Origin: Acidimicrobiia bacterium
Lineage (GTDB): Bacteria > Actinomycetota > Acidimicrobiia > Spongiisociales > UBA5794
DNA: 38,195 bases
Assembly (NCBI GenBank): GCA_030066755.1
Contig: JASJAX010000036.1
Span: forward strand, 1 to 38,195
Direction: 5' to 3'
In this document: positions 32,555 to 38,195 of the stretch, in pieces
Layout: the number at the start of each line of letters is the position of its first letter
How positions within the stretch are numbered: the stretch's first letter is position 1
The notes under the pieces: model-generated
What the model was told of the DNA's origin: nothing
The model's database searches: none
Seen by the model: the letters and a program-made list of their open reading frames with translations, nothing else
Made by a program: the position numbers and the translations under genes

Positions 32555-33237
32555 GCGAACAGGTCCATTTGCGCAGGCGGATTGTCGTCGGGTCCGTCGG
32601 TGTCGGGCACCGGCGTGACCCCATTGTGGTCGGCTTCGGTGCTCGGTGGTGTCTCTCTCACGATTTCCCCCGAGATCACCTTGGCGAGCAGGGAGAAGTC
32701 GTGCCGCATCTCCTCGAGCACACGAGCACTCCCCCGCAACGCGGCCGCCGGATGGTAGGTCGGCACGAGGAAGCGGCCCCACCACGGGTAGGCCGTGCCG
32801 CGCAAGCGGGTGATGCCGGTCGTGGTCTTGAGCAGCAGTTTGGACGAGAAGTTCCCGAGCGTGAGGACGACCTTGGGGTCCACGAGACGGAGTTGCGTGC
32901 GCAGGTAGTCACCGCAGGCGTCGATCTCATCCGGTCGTGGATCGCGGTTACGCGGCGGCCGGCACTTCACGACGTTGCCGATGTAGACCTCACTACGGTC
33001 GAGCCCAATCTCGCCGAGCAACGTCTCGAGGAGCTTCCCAGACGGGCCGACGAAGGGAATGCCCTGCTCGTCCTCGCGCTGGCCCGGAGCCTCACCGACG
33101 ATCATCAGGTCGGCGTCCGCATCACCGGCCCCGAAGACAACCTGGGTTCGCCCTTCGGCGAGGCCGCAGGCAGTACACGCAAGGGCTACGCGCTCGAGCG
33201 CCGCCAGCTCCTCGGCGCGTGCCGCAGGGGTCGTCAC
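32551..33237 (-). CDS. Family 4 (iron-sulfur) uracil-DNA glycosylase
   Basis: Removes uracil from DNA. It has 228 residues. The active-site segment is VGEAPGQREDEQGIPFVGPSGKLLE and the C-terminal motif is PTYHPAAALRG with its catalytic-pocket histidine. Four cysteines fit the 4Fe-4S ligands of the family: Cys21 and Cys24 (ACTACGLAEGR), one in VVKCRPPRNRDP and one in IDACGDYL. The GTG start overlaps the P1 peptidase stop as GTGA. A C-terminal acidic tail (TDGPDDNPPAQMDLF) is reminiscent of a clamp-binding QxxLF-type peptide (inference). Confidence 0.92.
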   Translation of the reverse strand: MTTPAARAEELAALERVALACTACGLAEGRTQVVFGAGDADADLMIVGEAPGQREDEQGIPFVGPSGKLLETLLGEIGLDRSEVYIGNVVKCRPPRNRDPRPDEIDACGDYLRTQLRLVDPKVVLTLGNFSSKLLLKTTTGITRLRGTAYPWWGRFLVPTYHPAAALRGSARVLEEMRHDFSLLAKVISGEIVRETPPSTEADHNGVTPVPDTDGPDDNPPAQMDLFA

Positions 33238-34157
33238 GGCACGGCCCGAATCGAAGGCACGCCGCCGAGCGAGTCCGCCAGGGTCACCGCCCGCTCAACC
33301 GACAGCCCGACGGCTGCAAACGCCGCCTCGCCGAGTGCATCGGGATCGCCACCGGCATCACCGCAGGACACCACGAACGCGATGTCGCCATCGTGGCGTG
33401 TATGGGCAGGACGCAGACACGCACCAAGAGCGTCGTGAGCCCGCACGGCGAGATGCATGAGCTCGGTCCGCTGCAGCGCCGCATTCGTCGCGATACAGAT
33501 GAGCACCGTCTGCTCGAGTGGCATCGTCGGCCGCGCCGGGTTGAGAGCGGGAACGTGCGGTCCACCCGTCAACGGTTCGCCCTCCAGCGTGAAGACGTCA
33601 CCAACGGCGTTCACGACGGCGAGCGCTCCTACAACCGCACCATCCACCTCGAGGGCCGCCGACCCCAAACCACCTTTACGGATCGCCTCGCGGCCGCGCC
33701 ACCCGGCCACCACCGCGCCGGTGCCCGCACCGATGGATCCCATGGGGACGGGGGAAGACGATCGGGCAGCGAAGGCGGCAGATCCGGCGTCCGGGTCCGG
33801 GCGCCGCGAGCCATCGCCGATCATCAGGTCGAAGATGATGGCGGCTGGGACGATCGGGACCTTGCCGGCCATGGTGACGTGACCTCGATCTGCCGCCTCG
33901 AGCGAAGCGACGACGCCGTCGGCCGCAGCGAGCCCGAAGGCTGAGCCACCAGCGAGGGTGATCGCTTGGATCATCTCGACCTTCTTGCCCGGCGCAAGCA
34001 GAGCCGTCTCTCGCGTCCCGGGGGCACCACCACGAACGTCGACGGCGGCCACGTTGGGCTCCGGGAGGTCGATCACCGTCACCCCGGTGGCCGCGTCGAG
34101 ATCGGTCCAGTGCCCGACCGTGACTCCCGGGACGGCAGTCAGCGTGTCATTGACCAT
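33234..34157 (-). CDS. P1 family (S58, DmpA/NylC-like) N-terminal-nucleophile hydrolase
   Basis: A 307-residue self-processing amidase/aminopeptidase-like protein. It opens LTAVPGVTVGHWTDLDAATGVTVIDLPEP, then RGGAPGTRETALLAPG and ITLAGGSAFGLAAADGV, then GAGTGAVVAG, and ICIATNAALQRTELMHLAVRAHDALGACLRPAHTRHDGDIAFVVS. In the NylC/Rv1333 branch, cleavage precedes the Thr of the TNA stretch, so Thr in IATNAAL is the candidate nucleophile. The substrate is unknown (peptide or beta-amino amides in relatives). The ATG overlaps the end of alr by 11 nt. It is unusual between alr and udg. Confidence 0.88.
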   Translation of the reverse strand: MVNDTLTAVPGVTVGHWTDLDAATGVTVIDLPEPNVAAVDVRGGAPGTRETALLAPGKKVEMIQAITLAGGSAFGLAAADGVVASLEAADRGHVTMAGKVPIVPAAIIFDLMIGDGSRRPDPDAGSAAFAARSSSPVPMGSIGAGTGAVVAGWRGREAIRKGGLGSAALEVDGAVVGALAVVNAVGDVFTLEGEPLTGGPHVPALNPARPTMPLEQTVLICIATNAALQRTELMHLAVRAHDALGACLRPAHTRHDGDIAFVVSCGDAGGDPDALGEAAFAAVGLSVERAVTLADSLGGVPSIRAVP

Positions 34158-35262
34158 CGACGGCTCCCCGGTAGCGCCGCGGCAGGCGGGGGCCGAAGCC
34201 GCACACGATCTCGTAGTTGATCGTGTCGAGTTTCGATGCCCATTCGTCCGCCGTGATGCTCTCTTCACCTTGATCGCCCAGCAAAACCACCTCGTCGCCC
34301 ACGGCAACTTCGTCCTCGCCGATATCGACGACGATCTGATCCATGGTGATCGCCCCTGCCAAGGGATACCGCTTGCCGCGAATCAGAACCTCGCCGATGT
34401 CCGAGAGCCGCCGCGGGACACCGTCGGCGTACCCGATCGGCACCGTCGCGACCAGTGACCTGCCGCCGAGAGCTCGGCGGCGCCCGTACGAGGGACGCTC
34501 GCCGGCGGGCAACGTTCGCAGGAATGCCACTTGCGACACAACCCGCATTGCGGGTCGCAGCGGTTCCTCGGTCCCGACCTCGGGGCCGGGCCGCAACCCG
34601 TAGATCCCAAGACCGGCACGGACCATATCGAAGCGAGACTCTCCGAGGAGGAGCCCGCCGGCGGTGTTGGCGGCGTGCACGATCACGGGTTCGATCCCTT
34701 CGGCAGCGAGGGTCTCGCGAAACCGAAGCAGCGAGACCGTCTGACGCCGGGTGTACTCGACGTCCTCCTCGGCGACGGCAAAGTGGGTCCAGAGCCCCTC
34801 GAGTGTCAACCGAGGGTCTCCTGCGACCTTCCGAGCCAGCGAGAACGCATTCACAGGGTCGACACCGACTCGGTGCATCCCGGTGTTCAGCTTGAGGTGG
34901 ACCGGGTAGTCGGTCGAGGCTCCGACCGCCTCACCGAGGGCGTCAGCGAACTCCGGCGTGTAGACCGTGGGATGCAGGTTCCATCGCACGATCGATGCGG
35001 TATCGCCGTCGGCTGGTTCGGAGAGCAGCAGGATCGGCGCCTCGATGCCGGCCTCACGCAGGCGTACCCCTTCCTCGACCAGCGCAACGGCCAGCCAACT
35101 CGCCCCGCCGGCGAGGGCCGCCTCTGCGGACGGAACGTCGCCGTGCCCGTAGCCGTCGGCTTTCACCACCGCACACAAGGCAGCCGGGGCGATGGCTGCG
35201 CTCATGACACGAGCATTCGACTTGATCGCGTCGACGTCGATTTCGATCCAGGAAGGTCTCAC
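34147..35262 (-). CDS. alr: Alanine racemase
   Basis: A PLP enzyme making D-alanine for peptidoglycan. It has 371 residues. The PLP lysine is Lys34 in AVVKADGYGHG; other family stretches are LKLNTGMHRVGV, GLWTHFA, MVRAGLGIYGLRPGP and PIGYADGVPRRLS (the catalytic tyrosine region). The GTG start begins MRPSWIEIDVDAI, the expected family N-terminus; neither a TAnnnT-N6 box nor a strong ribosome binding site precedes it. It is the first gene of the eight-gene minus-strand operon leading to the M50 protease. The nnr gene that often precedes alr lies 900 bp away, separated by the cytochrome gene. Confidence 0.96.
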   Translation of the reverse strand: MRPSWIEIDVDAIKSNARVMSAAIAPAALCAVVKADGYGHGDVPSAEAALAGGASWLAVALVEEGVRLREAGIEAPILLLSEPADGDTASIVRWNLHPTVYTPEFADALGEAVGASTDYPVHLKLNTGMHRVGVDPVNAFSLARKVAGDPRLTLEGLWTHFAVAEEDVEYTRRQTVSLLRFRETLAAEGIEPVIVHAANTAGGLLLGESRFDMVRAGLGIYGLRPGPEVGTEEPLRPAMRVVSQVAFLRTLPAGERPSYGRRRALGGRSLVATVPIGYADGVPRRLSDIGEVLIRGKRYPLAGAITMDQIVVDIGEDEVAVGDEVVLLGDQGEESITADEWASKLDTINYEIVCGFGPRLPRRYRGAVDGQ

Positions 35263-35392
35263 CAGGCCATTCCGCGCTCGCCCATCACAGGCAGCAACCT
35301 ACTACCGCATCGCTCGTGAGCTACCCGATTCCGGGACTTTCGGCCCTGGGGACAGGGGCCGGTTGATGTTCAAGTGTCGGCGATCGGCCGGA

Positions 35393-35398
35393 TAGAGT
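35393..35398 (+). promoter_or_regulatory. Candidate -10 box of the cytochrome gene
   Basis: TAGAGT, 48 nt before the TTG start and ahead of a good ribosome binding site; no convincing -35. Weakly supported. Confidence 0.3.
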
Positions 35399-35445
35399 GC
35401 CCAGGTGGTCCAGCGCCACGCTTGGCAGGAGAGAGAGGAACGATC

Positions 35446-35853
35446 TTGAAGACCAGAGTCGCCGTCATCGTTGGGGTTCTCGCGCTCGTCATCGCTGCGT
35501 GCGGTGGCGACCGAACGGCGCCGACAGTGGCCGATGGAGGCGGAGGCGACGGGGGCGGCGGTGGAGGCAACGCAGTTGCGATCGCCGCCGGCAAGTCGCT
35601 CTATGACGGCTCATGTGTTGCCTGCCACGCCGAGGGTGGCGTCGGTATCGACGGTCTCGGGAAGCCTCTGGTCGGAAGCGAGTTCATCAACGGCCTCAAC
35701 GACGCGGACCTCGTGGAATTCCTCACGGTCGGGCGTGACACCTCCGACCCGGCCAACACCTCGGGCGTTGCCATGCCCGCCAAAGGTGGGAATCCAAGCC
35801 TGACAGAAGCCGACCTCCAGAACATCGTCGCCTACCTCCGGTCGATCAACTAG
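35446..35853 (+). CDS. Membrane-anchored class I cytochrome c lipoprotein
   Basis: A 135-residue electron carrier on the outer face of the membrane. The signal KTRVAVIVGVLALVIAACGG has a lipobox with Cys19, then a Gly-rich flexible linker (about 31-41), then a monohaem domain: CxxCH at 57-61 (CVACH), EGGVGIDG, and Met110 in SGVAMPAKGG as the sixth ligand, ending LTEADLQNIVAYLRSIN, the usual terminal helix. The start is TTG at 35446, set by GAGAGAGGAA at good spacing; the track start is 24 codons too early. It stands alone between the divergent alr and the convergent nnr. Partners such as a terminal oxidase are not in the window. Confidence 0.88.
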   Translation: MKTRVAVIVGVLALVIAACGGDRTAPTVADGGGGDGGGGGGNAVAIAAGKSLYDGSCVACHAEGGVGIDGLGKPLVGSEFINGLNDADLVEFLTVGRDTSDPANTSGVAMPAKGGNPSLTEADLQNIVAYLRSIN

Positions 35854-35915
35854 CGGTTTGCGAACAACGCACTGATTCGGGGCGCTCTCTCTCCCTCCTG
35901 CTCCGGATCGGTGCG

Positions 35916-35954
35916 TTGTTTGCTTTCTCCGGCTTCGCCGGAGAAAGCAAACAA
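35916..35954. repeat. Perfect hairpin of hairpin-heptad element H
   Basis: An 18-bp perfect stem, TTGTTTGCTTTCTCCGGC and complement, with a TTC loop: the longest hairpin in the window. Heptamer GTCGCCA follows with no gap, as in element B. It lies 62 nt after the cytochrome stop codon. Confidence 0.85.
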
Positions 35955-35975
35955 GTCGCCAGCCGCCAGCCCCAA
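35955..35975 (+). repeat. Short heptamer array H1 (GTCGCCA type)
   Basis: GTCGCCA, GCCGCCA, GCCCCAA directly after the hairpin. A single further AGTCGCCAGT occurs at about 36037. The rest of the 35854-36096 gap holds nothing recognisable. Confidence 0.7.
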
Positions 35976-36096
35976 CGCCGCTTCGGGTGCGCCACCGCAC
36001 GCCGCAGACCTCAGAAAGACCGACGCAACGGTCAAGTCGCCAGTCCGAAGATCGCGAACCCGGCGTCGAGGACGCGCGACGTGTCGACCGGATCAG

Positions 36097-36131
36097 GGCT
36101 GGAGGCTGGCAGCTGGAGGCTGGGGGCTCAG
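36097..36131 (-). repeat. Heptamer array H2 overlapping the nnr stop codon (GGCTGGA type)
   Basis: GGCTGGA, GGCTGGC, AGCTGGA, GGCTGGG, GGCTCAG in register; on the minus strand these are CCAGCC-type units like array E. The last unit contains the nnr stop codon. Confidence 0.8.
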
Positions 36132-37543
36132 GCCCAGGCGTACCGCCCCATCGCTGCAGCCAAGCGTTCCGCTGTGACGGTGCCGGCCGTGGCGAGCTTG
36201 GAGCCGGCGATGCCGTGCCAGTAGGCGCCGGAGCGGGCAGCTTCCTCGCCGCTCAACCCGCGACTCCAGAGTGCGGCCACGACACCGGCGAGCACATCGC
36301 CGGTCCCGATCGTGGCGAGCTCTGATCCACCACTGGTGACCGCCCACCGCTCGCTCCCCAACACGAACGTCGGGTTTCCCTTCAACACGACCACGACACC
36401 GGCATCATCCGGGAGGCGGGACACCGCATCGAGATCGCTACTGCCGATGAGCCGCCGCGCCTCACCTTCGTGGGGTGTCAGGATCGTCGGGCCGGACCGA
36501 TCCGCCAGAACCCCGAGGCCGGTCAACGCATTCAACCCGTCGGCATCGACGAGCAACCCGCCGGTCCACTGCGCCACGACGTCCTCGACGAACGCCGACT
36601 GATCGGGACCGAGGCCGGGTCCGAGCACCATCACGTCGAATCGATCGGCAGCGGCCAGCACTGCGTCAACGTCGCCGGGCGAGAACCGAGGTCCCTTCCC
36701 CACCCCGCGGGTCATGACCTGGCTGGATTGCGCCGCATAGGTCGGCTGGAGCGCAGCCGGACACACCAGCGCGACCGACCCGGCCCCCATTTCGAGTGCA
36801 GCACGAGCCGCCAGCATGGGGGCACCGGTGATCCCCGGCGACCCGCCGACAACGGCGACGGATCCGGCCGACCACTTGTGAGCTCGTCGATCACGAACCG
36901 GCCTGGGTGCGTCGCCGGCGTCGCACACCCGCAAGAAGGCTTCGCCACCCTCGAGGCCGATGCCGACCACCGATGTCGCTCCGCAGAGTTCGGGACCACT
37001 GCCGAGGAGATGGCCGGGCTTCAACGCATGGAACGTCACCGTCCGATCCGCCGCAAAGACGGGGCCGTCCGCTTCACCGGTCGCGGCATCGAGACCGCTG
37101 GGGACGTCGACGGCGAGAACCGCCGCCGAGTGCTCGAGCCACGGAACGACGGACTCCGGGAGGGTGCCCTTGAAGCCAACGCCGAACAGGGCGTCGATGA
37201 CGAGATCTGCCGGTTCGGGGGATCCCAGGGGAACGATCCGGACGTCCGCACTGCGGGCTCGCTGTGCCGCCGACGCTGCTGCCCCGGCGGGATCCTTGGG
37301 CTCGCCAAGCGCATACACGGTGACCTTCACCCCGCGGAGCGTCAGGAAACGTGCCGCGACGTAGCCGTCGCCACCGTTGTTGCCACGACCGGCGAGCACT
37401 GCGACGCGCGAGCCGTAGCCAATCCCCATGTCGGCGGCAGCGAGCGCCACGCCGAGCCCGGCGCGCTCCATGAGGACCTCGACCGGTTCGGTCGCCGCAC
37501 CATCGAGGCGACCCGACTCTTCGGGTGTGATGACCAGGCGCAT
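36128..37543 (-). CDS. nnr: Bifunctional NAD(P)H-hydrate repair enzyme (epimerase plus dehydratase)
   Basis: Repairs hydrated NADH/NADPH. It has 471 residues. The N-terminal YjeF_N epimerase has AGRGNNGGDGYVAARFL and VIDALFGVGFKG, VDVPSGLDAATG. The C-terminal YjeF_C ADP/ATP-dependent dehydratase (ribokinase fold, from about 220) has GGSPGITGAPMLAARAALEMGAGSV, VLGPGLG, LTPHEGEARRL and the catalytic GTGDVLAGVVAALW. The ATG lies exactly 6 nt after TAGAAT, the best -10 among the leaderless boxes. Its stop lies in heptamer array H2. It is often found next to alr and tsaE in actinobacteria; here the cytochrome gene intervenes. Confidence 0.95.
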   Translation of the reverse strand: MRLVITPEESGRLDGAATEPVEVLMERAGLGVALAAADMGIGYGSRVAVLAGRGNNGGDGYVAARFLTLRGVKVTVYALGEPKDPAGAAASAAQRARSADVRIVPLGSPEPADLVIDALFGVGFKGTLPESVVPWLEHSAAVLAVDVPSGLDAATGEADGPVFAADRTVTFHALKPGHLLGSGPELCGATSVVGIGLEGGEAFLRVCDAGDAPRPVRDRRAHKWSAGSVAVVGGSPGITGAPMLAARAALEMGAGSVALVCPAALQPTYAAQSSQVMTRGVGKGPRFSPGDVDAVLAAADRFDVMVLGPGLGPDQSAFVEDVVAQWTGGLLVDADGLNALTGLGVLADRSGPTILTPHEGEARRLIGSSDLDAVSRLPDDAGVVVVLKGNPTFVLGSERWAVTSGGSELATIGTGDVLAGVVAALWSRGLSGEEAARSGAYWHGIAGSKLATAGTVTAERLAAAMGRYAWA

Positions 37544-37555
37544 CAGCGGATTCTA
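37544..37555 (-). promoter_or_regulatory. Leaderless -10 box of nnr
   Basis: Minus-strand TAGAAT, then CCGCTG, then ATG: spacing 6, no ribosome binding site. Confidence 0.55.
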
Positions 37556-37650
37556 AGGAGCTAGGGACAACGGCTGAGATCCGGCGATTGAGAGACCCCG
37601 AGCGGCTGACCGGCGCATCCTGAAGGCGGCCGAATCAGCGATCCGCGACC

Positions 37651-37662
37651 TAGGCTCGGACG
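37651..37662 (+). promoter_or_regulatory. Leaderless -10 box of the terminal membrane-protein gene
   Basis: TAGGCT, then CGGACG, then GTG: spacing 6. It is identical in sequence to the GNAT gene box. Confidence 0.45.
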
Positions 37663-38195
37663 GTGGACCGCACCGACCCTCGCATCGTTGCCACCGAACA
37701 GTGGTTTGTTCGTCGAGGAGTTCCGCACTTCACCGCCGGCTACTCGGCATCGGAAGACGTACTGACACGTGCACTGCCCGCCCTCATCCTTGCGTTCCTG
37801 GCAAGTGCAGTTGCGGCGATTGACCTCGACTGGCCGACCGTGGGAATCGTGCTCGCCATCATCGGTGGCTTCGGTGTACTGCTCGGCGGCTGGGCGCTCT
37901 TGAACCGCATGCGAGGACGGCGCCCGCTGGAGCCACCGGATCGAGTCGGTCCGATCGAGATCGGAGCCTTCCTGCTGATTCCAAGCGTCCTCCCGATCGT
38001 GTTCGGTGGAGAGTGGAGCGGTGCAGGGCTCACGTTCGTCGCCCAGGTCGTCGTGCTGGGTGTCATCTACGTGAGTACGAGCTACGGAGTGGTCGCGGTT
38101 GCCAAGTGGGGATTGGTTGCCGCTGTGTCGTCACTTCGCCAGACCGTTGCACTGTTGGCGCGCGGCCTCCCGCTGCTGCTTCTCGGTTTCATGTT
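37663..38195 (+). CDS. Polytopic membrane protein, N-terminal part (runs off the window)
   Basis: An open frame from GTG to the window end with no stop, so absent from the ORF track. About 177 residues are visible: VDRTDPRIVATEQWFVRRGVPHF, then hydrophobic segments at about 36-52, 57-78, 98-116, 119-148 and 163-177, with a basic loop NRMRGRRPLEPPDR between the second and third. I do not recognise the family with certainty. The start is supported by the TAGGCT-N6-GTG arrangement. It is divergent from nnr with a 119-bp gap. Confidence 0.65.
   Translation, partial: MDRTDPRIVATEQWFVRRGVPHFTAGYSASEDVLTRALPALILAFLASAVAAIDLDWPTVGIVLAIIGGFGVLLGGWALLNRMRGRRPLEPPDRVGPIEIGAFLLIPSVLPIVFGGEWSGAGLTFVAQVVVLGVIYVSTSYGVVAVAKWGLVAAVSSLRQTVALLARGLPLLLLGFM

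Overview
The window is a GC-rich chromosomal segment of an actinobacterium (Actinomycetota), most likely Acidimicrobiia. This is inferred from the DUF222/HNH fragment at the left edge, the F420-type luciferase-like oxidoreductase, GuaB3, the nnr/alr/tsaEB/rimI/tsaD/groES/groEL neighbourhood, the GroEL tail, and the many GTG/TTG and leaderless starts. I see no phage, insertion sequence, CRISPR array, tRNA or rRNA. It is mostly housekeeping DNA with unusually structured intergenic regions.

Layout. 1-5.6 kb (minus strand): a beta-propeller lipoprotein, a stand-alone B12-binding mutase subunit, sucC, sucD, a LysE-type exporter and an F420-type oxidoreductase. The B12 protein and succinyl-CoA synthetase suggest a methylmalonyl-CoA to succinate route, although the large mutase subunit is not here. 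5.7-10.3 kb (minus): pcrA and an orphan CheA-receiver hybrid kinase. 10.4-11.8 kb (plus): a small sigma-factor-like gene overlapping a three-helix membrane protein. 11.8-14.6 kb (minus): guaB3-guaA, translationally coupled. 14.7-19 kb: an alpha/beta hydrolase, trpS (minus) and cimA (plus). The 400 bp between trpS and cimA holds two back-to-back leader-peptide systems: a Trp leader with a complete attenuator facing trpS, and an Ile-rich leader with hairpins facing cimA. 19-26.4 kb: small mostly monocistronic genes (lipoprotein, Nfu_N-HEAT protein, P-loop kinase, YceH, SDR, DUF2007, NUDIX, GNAT, GerMN lipoprotein-like protein, hydrolase). 26.5-28.6 kb: groES-groEL behind three CIRCE-like operators. 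28.8-35.3 kb (minus): an eight-gene, start/stop-overlapped operon alr, P1 peptidase, udg, tsaE, tsaB, rimI, tsaD, M50 protease. 35.4-38.2 kb: a cytochrome c lipoprotein, nnr, and the start of a membrane protein.

Three cross-cutting patterns are worth a second look. (1) A dispersed family of composite elements: a perfect hairpin directly abutting a tandem array of 7-bp repeats (GTACYGA, GTCGCCA, GTCTCGA and related), found at gene junctions about every 4-5 kb and sometimes running into coding sequence or a ribosome binding site. (2) Many genes begin exactly 6 nt after a TAnnnT box, the signature of leaderless transcripts; two of these boxes contain the stop codon of the upstream gene. (3) Paired Trp and Ile leader peptides of identical length transcribed divergently from one short region. 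All functional statements come from reading the sequence and from recalled family knowledge; no database search or folding program was run.
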